Shown: positions 9,987 through 21,329, numbered from the stretch's first letter. The stretch is DNA of 64,000 nucleotides from Zasmidium citrigriseum (GCA_002786025.1 NHNW01000065.1:1-64000), one strand, 5' to 3'. A program made the numbers and translations. The notes: generated from the sequence alone by a model not told the origin.

Positions 9987-12066
9987 ATGGAGGATGACTC
10001 GGGATCTCCTGATGAGGGCAGTCCGAATGAGCAGCAACCGACAAATCTAAACAAGGCCTGTGAAGCCTGTCGAGGATCAAAGCTTCGATGCATTATCGAG
10101 CCGACTTCTCCAGGTGGCAGCTGCAAAAGATGCGTTTCGACTCATCGAGTCTGCGTGTACAAAGCACCCCGAGTGCGGCAGAGGAGGAAGCTGCATGTCG
10201 ACGCTCGCGTAGCAGAATTGGAACGACAGCTTCGATCATTGAGATTGCAACTCCATCAAGCGCAGAATGGCTCTTCAATCAGCCCTGGAGGCCCATCCTT
10301 GGCAGATGCTCCCGCTACGAGTACCATACGGTTCGAAGCGCCAGTGACTCCAGCATCGTGGCCACGAAAGTCGACTGCTGTCTCTGAAGATCTCATTCCC
10401 AATGACAAGGCACACTCGGATCCTCCAGATACCCCGGACGAGAACATTGTCAAATCGATTGACGCTCCCTCCGACGATGTTGTGCAACGCAACCTGCTCA
10501 GCTGGCACGAAGCAGACCGGCTTATACAAGTCTATCTTGCCGACTTCGCCACTCACTACCCATTCGTCACTCTGCCGTGTTTTACAGACACAGAAAGCTT
10601 CAGGAGATCCCGGCCAGCCACCTTTCTTGCAGTCCTAGCAGCAGCCAGTGTCACTTCTTCGCCCGAATTGAACAGGACTCTCAATCACGAGCTACTAGCA
10701 TATTTGGCCAGAAGGATAATGCTCGAAGGCGAGCACAATTTGGACATTGTCCAGGCAATGATCATCATGACTATCTGGTATGCGCCCATGGACAAGTTCG
10801 AAAGCCTCCGTCATTATCAATTCGCACATCTAGCCGCTACCATAGCCATGGATCTTGGACTTGGAGGCGCGAGTAGTGATGTACAAGATGAGACTATTTC
10901 CGATGATCTGGATCGCGGACGAACATTACTCGGCATCTACTTGCTGTGTGCTGGTATTAGTGTTACGACGGGCCGGCCAAAGATGCTTCGCTTCACCGAC
11001 TATATGCAACGCTGCATTGACCGACTCAAAGCTCAAGATAGTATCTCTCCGCAGGATCAATGGTTCCTTGCCTGGGTGGAATTACAGAGACTTACTGAGA
11101 CAGCAGCGGACGTCTTCTTCACATCACCAACGGATATCTGCAAGCCAGCGAACCAGAATGCAGTCGTGGAGTTTTGTCGAAAGCTGGGAGACTGGAAAGA
11201 AGATCTGTCGATCAAACTTGAAGGCTCGCTAGAGATCCATTACCATTACGTTCGATCGATCGTCCTCTGTGTATGCCTATATGTGGACCACGACATGGCA
11301 GACTTTCGACCACCCTTTCGAATACGACCATTAGATGCTCCAGCTCCAGCTCCCGCTCCGCTGACCCCTTTCGTCGCACGAACCACGGTGGCTCTCATTG
11401 AGTCAGTCCAGTCGGCCTTAGATGCCTTTCTATCTTTCAACTCTATTACACTTCTAGCAGCGCCGATGGTACGGTCAATCCTTTCAAGTTAGATTTTCCC
11501 TGCTAATGGTACCATAGATATACTACATTCGCACACTCCATCCCTTGTCTATCCTCCTGATGCTTGACACAGCTTGTCGTCGGCCAGGAAACGAACTCTC
11601 AAAGATTATAGACCAAGACATTCTGAGAGTCAGCGAATACTTCACCGCTTTCCAGCAAATGCTCCAAATCTACGAATCCGACGAGCGAAGAACACCCGCC
11701 AAGTTCCTCGCCATTATCAAGAGAATGGAGGCCTGGTGGAAAGATCAAAGCGCAAAAGCTGGCGACTTACGTCCCTTTGCTAAGCTCAAGAATTCGGACT
11801 CTACTGGGCACATCAGTAGCTTGGGACAAACGTCGAATGACCTATCCATGTCGCCCTTTGCTGGCCGAATGACGCTTGAACCCGTCATGGAGACTGTTCA
11901 GCCGACTGCTGACACAAACAACATACAATCTTCTGAAATCACCGACAACAGCCTGCTCCTGGACAACTGGGTGCTGAACATGGATCATGACCCCGCGAGC
12001 TTTTTGATCCCGGAGATTGATTGGGCAATGTTTGAGGGCCAGGAGCTTGTCAATGGCGCCGTGTGA
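9987..12066 (+). CDS. Zn2Cys6 transcription activator with fungal-specific TF domain
   Basis: Exons 9987-11468 and 11518-12066 give 676 residues. The 49-nt intron has GTACGG, GCTAAT and CATAG, and joins in phase. The zinc cluster has Cys25, 28, 35, 46, 49 and 56 (CX2CX6CX10CX2CX6C), in KACEACRGSKLRC...CKRC. A basic linker and a short coiled coil (VDARVAELERQLRSLRLQLH, about 72-91) follow, which suggests a dimer. The middle region, about 180-500, contains ADFATHYPFVTLPCF and QAMIIMTIWYAPMDKF, typical of the fungal-specific transcription factor domain. The acidic C terminus (LIPEIDWAMFEG) could be an activation domain. It acts in the nucleus; its targets are unknown. The palindrome at 9749 would suit autoregulation, and the tandem small-protein family begins about 195 bp downstream. 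Confidence 0.9.
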
Positions 12067-12132
12067 GCGGGCACAACTATTTGGATTGGAGGCATGATAC
12101 TCATGGCAAGCTTTGCCTCATGTTCCATGCGA

Positions 12133-12141
12133 TATATAAAA
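12133..12141 (+). promoter_or_regulatory. TATA box of tandem family member 1
   Basis: TATATAAAA lies about 120 bp upstream of the start codon at 12261. A TATA-like site sits 100-160 bp upstream of all four family members. Confidence 0.6.
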
Positions 12142-12260
12142 TCGCCCACGCTGCCCCGAAATTCTCTCCTCTCCACAGACCAGGAGCAGACCACGATCAT
12201 CCACTTCATCGACCTCAGACCAATCAGCTATCTTTCCACGCACCCACTGAAGCCAACGAA

Positions 12261-12663
12261 ATGGGCTCTGTCCGCGAACAATGCCTAGGTGTGAATCAAC
12301 TCCTCTTCCCAACCTATGTCATATACCAAAGCTGACCGGTATCCGAAAAAAGCCAATGCTCGCACAATGTTGCCCGGCCTCGATTTCAGCTTCATGATTT
12401 TTTGTAAAGAAATCTTGGAATATCAGCGAGATCCCAATAAGCATATGTATCAGGCAGTCTTGCACGGTACCGTGATGTGCGGCGTCGATTCGGTGGTGTT
12501 AGCCAAGGGTCGATTCGAACATGGTCTTGAGCAAGCTATAGAGTCGCTCTTGCATGATCTTGGAGCGCAGGCGCGGGATCATTGGAAATATGGAAAATGG
12601 AGTACAGATGACGGACTACCAGAGCCCGAGAAGTCCAAGAAGGATGGTAAGGCTGATAAGTGA
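12261..12663 (+). CDS. Small tandem-family protein 1 (LRxxCL/ANA family)
   Basis: Exons 12261-12288 and 12353-12663 give 112 residues. The 64-nt intron has GTGTGA, GCTGACC and AAAAAG. The tiny first exon encodes MGSVREQCL plus one base. The second begins with ANARTMLPGLDFSFMIFC after the split Ala codon. The fold suggested by the four paralogues is a short helix (RxxCLANA), then beta strands (DFSFMIFCKEIL, YQAVLHG), then an amphipathic helix (GLEQAIESLLHDL). The C terminus is charged and Lys-rich. It has no signal peptide or membrane segment and matches no family I recognise. I support it as a gene because the intron position and phase are the same in the three genes that follow and the reading frame is open only when spliced. 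Confidence 0.7.
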
Positions 12664-12885
12664 GGCAGTTGAGGGAACGGAATGTGACTGTTGCCTTTCT
12701 TCATCGAAACTCAATTATCTAAGTGCATTTACTTCTCAAGTCTATCTCCATACTCTTTACCTTCGTTAGCCAGTCTTTCGGCAGGTCTCATGCATAAGAT
12801 CGCGAAACTTCGCTCGGCTTCATACAGCTTCTTGTTTGAATGCAGCAGCTGAATTGTTTGCTTCCAATCTCATTTGAGCCGTCAG

Positions 12886-12890
12886 TATAA
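12886..12890 (+). promoter_or_regulatory. TATA-like element of tandem family member 2
   Basis: TATAA in the context GTCAGTATAAGACG, about 100 bp upstream of the ATG at 12990. It is the weakest of the four TATA sites. Confidence 0.4.
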
Positions 12891-12989
12891 GACGCTTAAT
12901 CGCATCAGCTACTAACACAGCTCACTTCACACCACCGACTTCGTCAAGCACCCAGAGACCCCTTCCAAGTACGACGACTACTGATCAAG

Positions 12990-13393
12990 ATGTCCAACTT
13001 TAACATTCAGGGCCTTCGAGAGCAGATCCTAGGTAACGTCTCCCATCCAATCCTTTTCAACCTCGATGCTAACACTCTACTTTCGCAGCAAATGCTACCG
13101 CCATCTTCCAGTTCTTCCTCATATACCCTCCCCACACCACCACGATCGACATTCTTCTCTACCGCAAAGTTACCGTGCATGCCTTGGGCAGCACTCATTA
13201 CACCACTGCCAACTACCAGGCCGTCGTTGTTAGCGGCCCTAGCACAGGAGAAGATCGAGGTCAGTTGACGGCGCTTGCGAAAGGCGATGCGAAAGAAAGT
13301 GTGCAGGCGGCATATGAAGCGTTGCTGGATGAGTTGGCTACAAAAGCAGCGGAGACGGAGCATACGAAGGCTTTGTTGGATGCGAATGTTTGA
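12990..13393 (+). CDS. Small tandem-family protein 2 (LRxxCL/ANA family)
   Basis: Exons 12990-13032 and 13089-13393 give 115 residues. The intron is 56 nt with GTAACG, GCTAAC and TTCGCAG. Exon 1 ends in GLREQIL plus G, and exon 2 opens with the rest of Ala and NATAIFQFFLIYPP. The same plan as member 1 follows: strand IDILLYRKVTVHAL, strand YQAVVVSGP, then helix ESVQAAYEALLDELATKA and an acidic tail. The frame is continuous only after splicing; unspliced, it stops in the intron. No secretion signal. No recognised domain. In this member the Cys of the RxxCL motif is Ile. The 13394-13927 gap to the next member holds only promoter sequence. Confidence 0.75.
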
Positions 13394-13758
13394 GGTGAGA
13401 GCATGAGCCGCAAGTGGGTTGATTAGTAGCAGTTTTTTGACAAGGGTGATAAGGGCATGGAACGATTACGAGAGATCACGCTATATCATTGGACTATCAT
13501 GCAACATGGTCATGTGTGCAACAGCCTGTGGCGCACAGAGTCCAACATGGAAGGCGATACCATGCATATGTAGAGCCTGATCTCTGGAAATCGAAATGTG
13601 ACGTTCCACAAACTTCACGCTGAACGAGCTCGTTAACTGTTTGCATCAAATACTTGTCCAAGACCACAGGGTTCGTGACCCCGCCTGTATGAGCATGACA
13701 TATGACTTGCATTCGAAGCATGATACGTTAACCCCCTTTGCTTGCCTTTGTGGCAGGT

Positions 13759-13766
13759 TATAAAAA
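13759..13766 (+). promoter_or_regulatory. TATA box of tandem family member 3
   Basis: TATAAAAA lies about 160 bp upstream of the ATG at 13928, in a 534-bp gene-free gap (13394-13927). Confidence 0.6.
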
Positions 13767-13927
13767 GGCCCTCCTCAGTCTGCTACATTCTCTCCACTGA
13801 AACAAAGCTTCACTCACCACTTTCAATCAAGCGCACATCGAAATAGTCACTACTACTCTTGCAACGTCTGCCCAACTTGAGAAACCTGACTAAAGTCCCA
13901 AGAAGTCGGTCAGCAGCAAAGCCAACA

Positions 13928-14417
13928 ATGTCGGACGGACAGATGTCGAATCAAAGAACATCAGCTCAGCCAGGTTCAAGTTCACCAGCGTCAAATGAAA
14001 GTGCTTACCAACCTATACCGCTACCAATGATCTCCTACAATGAACTCAATGCCTTACGAGAGCTTTGCCTAGGTACATCAAGCATATCCTCGCTCGGTCC
14101 AAGAACTGAACTTTTTGAACACAGCAAATGCTCGCGCATTGTTCGGATCCAACCATGTCCACCTAGTCATATGTCGCACTATGGCTCAGCTACAGGAAGC
14201 GTCCACGCCAAACGACTCCGGTGACGGCAAGCCAGTCTTCATCACGGAGTATCGTGCGCTTGTAACCAGGGGTGACGTTGATACCCACGCCCAATTCTTC
14301 GGCGCAAGGACTTTTCAAGCGGCTTTGGAGGGATTGCATGAGACTTTGGCCATCAAGGCAGCCGGCAAGCCACAAATACAGTCAGCTCTGACAAAGTGGT
14401 TCCACACCAGAGGGTAG
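13928..14417 (+). CDS. Small tandem-family protein 3 (LRxxCL/ANA family)
   Basis: Exons 13928-14072 and 14125-14417 give 145 residues. The 52-nt intron has GTACAT, AACTGAACT and CACAG. Exon 1 is longer than in its sisters, with a Ser/Asn/Gln/Pro-rich lead of about 36 residues before NELNALRELCL. The splice falls in the same Ala codon, giving ANARALFG. Then strands HVHLVICRTMAQL and FITEYRALVTRG, and helix FQAALEGLHETLAIKA. No signal peptide. No known domain recognised. The upstream start at 13928 suits the TATA distance; the ATG at 13943 is an in-frame alternative. The 420-bp gap that follows holds only the next promoter. Confidence 0.75.
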
Positions 14418-14732
14418 CGATGAAGCTGTTTTGATGTCTAGCTCATGCTTAGTTCCACAGCCTTGCCATGAAGCAGCCTTGTAATCTATTTGGTTCTTCG
14501 CACATGTTCTCACACGTTAAACATTATGAGATCGTGATCAAAAGAGAGGCAAAAGGATAGCTTTGCATATTTTTTGGGGCGTGGGCATTTCATCATCGAT
14601 GACACGTATGCCTGTTGATGTACAGTTCGCAAGCCACCGTCAAGCAACCGCTTGTTGATCGCATGAGCATGAACAAATATTTGCATCGATATCACGACTC
14701 TCGGCGCAAATAGCAACTCTCCTGACCATGGC

Positions 14733-14740
14733 ATATAAAA
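14733..14740 (+). promoter_or_regulatory. TATA box of tandem family member 4
   Basis: ATATAAAA in GGCATATAAAAGAACC, about 100 bp upstream of the ATG at 14838. Confidence 0.6.
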
Positions 14741-14837
14741 GAACCATCTCTCGTCAGCGAAGCGCTCTTCCCTTAGATCAATCATCACCAACATAATTCA
14801 AAGCAACCACCATCTTATCGCCAACTCCAAAGTCGAA

Positions 14838-15210
14838 ATGCCTGCCTTGTTCTCCCCAGGTACCCGATTAATCCGCGATCAATGCTTAGGTACAGCGATC
14901 CACCCGCCGTTCAATTCCTTATTCTACAAATGACTAAATACTCTTCACAAAAGCAAACGCACAAGCTCTGCACCCAGAAAGCCAAGACCTCAACATCATC
15001 TTCTACCGCACCGAGAGCGCTGATGGAGATTTCAAATTTTACGCACTGGTGCATGACCGCGATGGGCCAAAAGAACAAGTTGACGGCGAGGGGGACGATG
15101 ACCTCGAAGACGCTCTTTGGGCATTGCTTGAATTCTTACTTGGCAGGGTTACGGATGATTGCATCACTGGGAAGTGGTTAAGGCGTCAGGCTTCGCGAGA
15201 GGAAGCGTAG
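14838..15210 (+). CDS. Small tandem-family protein 4 (LRxxCL/ANA family)
   Basis: Exons 14838-14889 and 14954-15210 give 102 residues. The 64-nt intron has GTACAG, TGACTAAAT and CAAAAG. Exon 1 ends LIRDQCL plus G; exon 2 continues ANAQALHPESQDLNIIFYR. The strand-strand-helix plan is kept: DLNIIFYRTES, FKFYALVHDRD, then DLEDALWALLEFLLGRV, with an acidic insert (VDGEGDDD) before the helix. No signal peptide or recognised domain. It is the most diverged member, but intron position, phase and flanking residues match the other three. It is the last in the array; the RecQ gene follows, tail to tail, 171 bp away. Confidence 0.7.
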
Positions 15211-15381
15211 TATGTTGACATAGATTTGACTACTGCATATGTTGTATGTGAGCCTCAAACGTCCTCAAAGCTCATCTCAAACCTTCGTGACAATGCCCTC
15301 ATATCAACTTCCAAGACATCCGCCTCCCTTGCGCCATTAACCTCCCAAAGTACAACATGACAACTACAAATAATTTCCCAA

Positions 15382-17981
15382 TCATCGCCGGTATCCTCTG
15401 CCACCTCGGCCTCCCCGTCCTCCCCGACCGTAGCTGGATGGTGTCGATCGGCTGTTGCTGAAAGACGACGAGCGTCGTCCCCGAGAAGAGCTCGAAGGCG
15501 TTGATCTGGCGTTGGCGAACGACGAAGAACGACTCAGAGGCTTCTTCGGCTTGGCCTGGGAAGCCTTTGGTTGAGAAGATCCTGGGGCAAGACCAGCGGC
15601 AAGTCGCTCGGGCTCCCTGGGTTCCCTTTGTCAGTGCACCATTTCCAAAGGATGGAGTGATGGGGAGCACTCACTTCTCGCACACCTTCGTGAAAGCATT
15701 CAAGAGCGTCTGTATGGAATCGTCAGCACCTAAAGCTCGCAAGACATGTAGATCAATACATACCATGAAATCGTGATCCTCCATAGAGCCAAAGACCTTG
15801 TTCGATCCCATTTTGGCTTTTGTCACCCTCGGGCTGTAAATACCGAACGCAACGCGAGCCAGATATCTTGGGTCGTCTCTCTCCGGTATCATCTCCAGAA
15901 TATGGAAGAACGACGCAGAATCCCAATCTCGTCTCGGAGGCTCGATCTTCTCCACAGCTTTGTGCGTCTCACACCATGAGCAGTGACCACACTCCTTCGC
16001 TTTGTTGGGCAATGAATCGCCAAAGTGCTCAGCAAGACCTCGAGAGATGCATGATGTGCCAGTGATCAGATCCGTCACCTCGTGCATTCGTTGAAGACCC
16101 TGCTGCTCGCGGACTTCAAGTTCCTTGTAGAGTGCATCGGTGATGCGGACCTGCTCTTGTTCGGAAGGTGGCCAGGTCTTTTGGACGCGGTAGATGTTGA
16201 GGACACCACTCGACTGGAGATCGATGATTGACATATCGTGCCACTCATTCAACTTGCGCACGATGTTGACTCGCGAAAGACCACTCGATTTGGCAGCTTC
16301 ATCAACGTCGATGTGATAGAGCGTGCTGGCAAGCTTAGCGTGACTGCGAACGGCTGTGCCAGAAAGCGACTTGTCCCAGTCGAACTTCATGAGTTTCTTG
16401 AAGGAGTACTTCGTGTACATTGGAGTGGTCGCACGTAGCAGGCCGAAGCGCAGCTCCAGTTGTGCAAAGATGTTGCCGAGGGTGTTGGTCTATCACTGGT
16501 TAGAAAACAGATTCACGCCGAAACACATGCACTTCACTTACCTTGATGTCATATTCCCTGGACTGTTGATACAAGTTCGCCGAGATTTGCGACTCAGGCG
16601 CCGGGGACGGTTGCGATGCGAAGACCTCCTTCAACAAACCCGCCACCGACTTCTTCGAAGGCAGATCGCCTCTGGCAAAGCTCTCTCGAATGTGAAAGTC
16701 TTCTGCACACAGATAGAGCATACACCTGCTCTCAAGACCATCGCGACCGGCTCTTCCAATCTCTTGACTGTAACCTTCAAGACTTCGGGGAACGTCGTAA
16801 TGTATGACGTTGCGAATGTTCGGCTTGTCGATTCCCATTCCGAAAGCGATGGTCGCCACAATGATGAGATTGTCAGCGGCCATGAAGTCCTCCTGAACAG
16901 CGATCTTCTCATCCGTCTTCATGCCAGCATGAAAGTGCCGTACTTTGAAGTTGTGCTCTCGCAATTGAGCTGCTAGTTCCTCAGTCTGCTTCTGGAGAGT
17001 GACATAGATGATCGTCGGACCAGGGTGGGCAGTCAGGAACTCGCGAAGCTTCGGGTACGATTCTTTCTTCGTCTTGTACGCCTCTGCCTGGAGACGCAAG
17101 TTAGGGCGGTAAGTTGAAGTGCGAAACAGGCCTGATTCGGGTATGTCGAATGCTCGGCAAACATCTTTCGCGACCTCTGGGGTTGCCGTCGCCGTCAAAC
17201 AGACAACGCGCTCAGCCTCAATCTCTTTGGCGAAGCGGGCGACTTTGAGGTAGTCAGGGCGAAATGCGTGGCCCCATTCGGAGATACAGTGAGCTTCGTC
17301 GACTGCAAGAAGCCGTACGCCACCTTTGACATTGGCCATTGACGCCACAAACCGCTCGTTGTTCAGGCGCTCAGGAGCGCAGTACAGAAGGTCAAGCGTT
17401 CCATTCCGCATCGAATCAGTAGTCTGCAGATGCTGCTCATTGGTTTGCGAGGAGTCCATGACGGCGGCACTAATGCCTCGGCGTTTCAGGGCGTCGACTT
17501 GGTCCTTCATGAGTGCTATCAAGGGAGAGACGACGACAGTAAGCCCGCTCTCTGCAGGACCTTGCCGGATGCCCTGATGCTCGTCCACATGTCGGAAGCA
17601 TAGTGCAGGTACTTGATAGCAGAGGGACTTGCCACCTAAATAGAGTGGAGGTCAGCAAAGCGTCCTTGGTACACATCGTTCGAACAGCTCACCTCCAGTA
17701 GGAAAAACAACCACCGAACTCCCCCCATCAAGCAACCTCCCAATCGCAGCCTCCTGCTTCAATCGAAACCCACTCATCCCAAAGCGTTCCTTGAGGACCC
17801 GATTGGCGATTTCAATGCCAGCGGCAGAAGCCGGCTCAGTGCGGACTCTCTTTGGGTCGTAAACAGCGACATCTTCAGACTTGCGTTTCGGTGCACTCGA
17901 AGACACGGCTTCGATGCTCAAGAAATCGGCCTCGTCTGATGAGGAGAGGCCGAAGTCGTCGGCGTCGTCCAGGGAAGCCAT
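15382..17981 (-). CDS. RecQ-family ATP-dependent DNA helicase
   Basis: Five exons (17981-17693, 17635-16542, 16489-15764, 15709-15675, 15625-15382) give 795 residues; all four introns (49-57 nt) are GT-AG and in phase. The acidic N terminus is followed by motif 0 (FRLKQEAAI), Walker A PTGGGKSLCYQ created by splicing exons 1 and 2, DEAH box AVDEAHCISEWGH and motif VI QEIGRAGRDG. A RecQ zinc-binding region with four cysteines (CISRGLAEHF ... CGHCSWC) and a winged-helix-like stretch come next. The enzyme unwinds DNA 3'-5' in the nucleus during recombination and fork repair. The C terminus is Ser/Arg-rich and ends in an RGG-type tract (GRGGRGGRGGRGYRR), unusual for RecQ and suggestive of nucleic-acid binding. 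No HRDC domain is apparent. Confidence 0.92.
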
Positions 17982-18346
17982 TGGGTGGGTCGAGACGCGC
18001 CGCGCGCGCTTCGGTGATGCGATTAAGCGATCAGATTATCGGAGGAGAAATGAGTGACGGGTGGTGCGAGAAATCAGCGATGGTGTTGTTGTGGAGGGGA
18101 CATTTGTGAGCGAGATGAGCAAGAAAGCGGCATGTGCAGGTTGGGAGCTTCCTTCTGTTTACGAAGTGAGGTGTCGCCGCTTCCTCGAGTTCCTCGAAGT
18201 CCCTGGTCGTGAATTTAGAGTTCGAGTCTAATCGCGGCTTCACGTGATGTGGGATATCGATGTTCTGACATGGCAATGCTTTCAGATTGGCAGCCTGCTC
18301 TTTGCCAAAGGCGAAAGCAGCCGATTCGAGGTCTATCTATACATCC
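17982..18346. other. Intergenic: RecQ promoter
   Basis: 365 bp between the RecQ start and the 3' end of the uS17m gene. No supported gene. A GC-rich CGCGCCGCGCGCGC tract at about 17995-18008 lies just upstream of the RecQ ATG. Confidence 0.5.
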
Positions 18347-19428
18347 TTATCTCAGCACAGATTCAGATCCAAGGTTCTGCTGTTCCAGCTCCTCGCCCTT
18401 CTCCTTCGCCTCCAGCAACCGATCCTCAGCCTGAGCATCAAACTTCATCGCCTTCTCCTTGTTGTGTTTGGCTCGCTCATCAATCTTGCCGACCTCATGC
18501 TTCCCGCCTGGCAAGACACCCTCGGGCAGTTTCTGGCCTTTCTCTCCAAGTATGGCACCCTTGCCAGGATTCCGGCTCTTTCCAACTTGCTGCTGAACAT
18601 TGCCCTTCTTTCCAACGCCAGGCTCAGTTCCATCCCCAGGGTCCAGGCCCATCTTTTTCAACTCCTGTATAGCCTCAGCATCTCCGTCCGCTGCCTTTGC
18701 CCTCAGCTCGCGCCGCCTCAGCTTCGCAAATCGCATCTCTTTGTACGCTGCAAGTCGCTCGTCTGGTGTGGGTATTGGCGGCCTCTGTTCGATGGGCGTG
18801 CCGAATGGAGAGACAATGCGAGCTACAACGTGTTCGACCTGTTTGCTGACGCGGAGTTTGTGCAAATCGACTACGTCGCCGGTGATGAGCGAGTTATTGG
18901 GGTCGTGCACAAGAAAATTCCTGTATGTTGTGAAGTACTGGACCAACAGTCAGCGCTGATCCTCAAATACTTCAATCTTGGTACGCTTACCTTTTTGACC
19001 CGCGTGTTGAACTTCTGCAACGATATGCGGACCGTCACAGTCTTATCCATCCTCCCTGACCGGATAACAACACCCGTAATGGGCTTATGAGGTTTTGTCT
19101 TTTCCCGCTGCTCCTTTTCCGACTCGTGCAAGTGTTCCGCCGTGCTGTGTGCGAGATACTGTCTGGGGATCCTTGGCTGATTCAATGGTTTCTTGAGCAG
19201 CAAGTCGCTCCTAGTTAGACGATACGGGTTGCCATCTGGATCGACTCGCTTGCTGGCCGGCAGTGTTGGGTCGTACCAGTCTGGGAGTGGTGTGGGAGGA
19301 TTGATGGGTGTTCGAGATTCAGTCGGTTCGGTCTGTGTGGCCAGGCATCGACGGCAGACCCATTGAGAGCCCCATTGCCTGGTCGATGAAAGCGCACGAA
19401 TGGGCAGAGTGACTGCGCGTCCACTCAT
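18347..19428 (-). CDS. mrps17: Mitochondrial small-subunit ribosomal protein uS17m
   Basis: Exons 19428-18991 and 18937-18347 give 342 residues. The 53-nt intron (GTAAGC ... GTCCAG) is phase 0. The first 35 residues are basic and Ser/Arg-rich, as in a mitochondrial presequence. The uS17 core includes KPITGVVIRSGRMDKTVTVR, then across the splice FNTRVKK-YFTTYRNFLVHDP and GDVVDLHKLRVSKQVEHVV. It binds 15S rRNA in the mitochondrial ribosome. The Lys/Glu-rich C-terminal extension of about 140 residues is the kind seen in fungal mitoribosomal proteins. I start at 19428 (MSGRAVTLPIRALSS) because it gives a good presequence; an in-frame ATG at 19512 would add 28 residues. Confidence 0.88.
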
Positions 19429-20418
19429 CGTGTCTGAGATGGGAATGTCCAAGGCCGGTGGTCGCGTGTGCTGTGGTAGGGAGCGAAGAGACGGCGGACT
19501 TGGAACCTCCATTTGGCAAGTCTGATGCCTGAGGCAGGCATTTTAGCGCCAACTCTATTTCTCGACCTTGACCTCAAGCCACACTTCAACTTCACGGACA
19601 CATCCTCATCTTTCACGCGGGCTTGTATCCCTCCTCAAGATGCACGGTCAGAAAAACGTTGGTGCTCAAAATACCTCAAACTGCCAGTTTTACGATATCG
19701 AGACGTTGAAAACGATACAATTGGGCCCTTTCGACTCGAGCGATTCGCCGTCATGCGTTCATGTCTTTCACACGGACAATGTCGATAGCCAGCAGTGGTG
19801 TCGATAGCACGGCCAAGACACTTTCGAGTCATCGTCGCCTACTTCCACCATACCTGGCGGCCAGGTCTCAACTACGATCCGAGACTTGGCCATTCATTCT
19901 CCAGTTACCAGAAGCTCGTTGACGGTGGGTTTGAACTCCGATACAAGACTCGAACAGCCCGCAGAAAACAGCAAGGTTCTTGTTCGATGCGTTTGATTCT
20001 TCTTGTAAGATGTATCGTATCCAAGGAAGGAGGACCCCAAGGTCTTGAAGGTCATTACTGGAAACTTCTGGCTTTCCAAAAGTTCGTTGTGAGGTAGTAA
20101 AGAATTGACAGAAGACACCAGATCCAGCTTGACTAATGTGAGCAATCCTTGGTCGTGGCTACATAAGCGATGGATCTCCCAAGCGGGTATGTCTACTTCA
20201 ATCATCTCCTACACTTATAATTCAGCAGGATCCTTGAGGAGAATGACGACCAGAGTCGTAGCAAGGCTATAGCCGCCGAAGTTCTAACTGTCATTCACTC
20301 AAAGAAGTGGGTCCAGCGGGCTTGGAATCTCGGCAGCGGCCGCACGACTCTTCACTTCTCCAAATCTTTCCGCGAGAAACAATCTCTATACACCACCACA
20401 ACCGTGAATTCCGACACC
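19429..20418. other. Intergenic, divergent promoters
   Basis: About 990 bp between the divergent uS17m and LRNxIY genes. Short frames such as 19513-19788 (+) and 19894-20205 (-) lack homology, domain features and joining splice sites. No supported gene. Confidence 0.55.
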
Positions 20419-21181
20419 ATGAACAGCGAAGTACCAAAGATCGCTCGGGCATATCTCGCCGAATTGCTCCGCGACGAGTATCCGTTTCTCAAAGACAAGG
20501 CTTTAAGCGACTTTCTCGACACTACCACTGCGAACCTCGAGCACATGCTCATTGAGCAGTGAGTCTCCGACACCTAAGTCTCCCACAACCTTGCACTAAG
20601 GATCTTCCAGAGAACCCATCATGGCCGAGTCCAAGAAACGAACGTCCTTCTTCTCCCTCAGCACCGAACTTCGAAATCGGATCTACTACCTCGTTCTCAC
20701 GCCCCCGGAAGCTCCCGAAAACATCAACATCCTCATCCAAGCCAACTCGAAGAGCCGCTTTCCCGGCCAGAAGCCTCCACAGTCACATCATGCCTTTCGC
20801 ACCTTCGTCCGCCAGTCCGCCGTCCCGCCTGTCCGCCTTCCTCCTGGTTCCCTCAAGCTTCTTCAACTCAACAAGCGAGTCCGCAACGAAGTTGCACCGA
20901 TCTTTTGGGGCAACAAGACCTTCTTCGTTCGGTATACCGTGGGCTCGGGACCGATTGGCAGGATCTTGAATGTGGATTCTGCGAGGGCCTGGTTGCAGTT
21001 GATTGGAAAGGACAATGCGGCACTTATCAAGAAATTCAAGCTGATGGGAGCCTCTTGGGCCACGAGTCATGGTGGAGAGGCTTTCGACAAGGAGGTCGCC
21101 CTCAAGCAGTTCGACTTCGAGGCTTTTGGAGTTCCGAAGGAGGCTATTGAGATTGACGAGAGTCACTACGGAAGCTGGTGA
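20419..21181 (+). CDS. LRNxIY protein, two-exon type
   Basis: Exons 20419-20558 and 20611-21181 give 236 residues. The 52-nt intron has GTGAGT, ACTAAG and TTCCAG, and the Gln codon is split. Exon 1 encodes a helical module: LLRDEYPFLKDKALSDFLD then LEHMLIEQ. Exon 2 carries FFSLSTELRNRIYYLVL, LLQLNKRVRNEVAPIFWGN, a Val/Tyr-rich strand, and a WLQLIGKDNAALIKKFKL helix. The same two-module plan, intron position and FWGN block recur at 27780 and 57259, so these are true paralogues. The name F-box/2EXR-like rests on the LRNxIY helix alone; a role as ubiquitin-ligase adaptor is inferred. A second GTGAGT at the stop codon could splice but would not extend the protein. Confidence 0.85.
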
Positions 21182-21329
21182 GTGTGAATGAAGTGAATTA
21201 TCACAGCTTTAACTACACAGACGACTCAAATCCCCTTCTATGCCACGCTTGAACGCTTGTATCAAATGAGCACCTCTATCTCTCCCAGCTCTCTTCATCC
21301 AAATGTTTCGTTTCAACGTTCGCCTCTTT

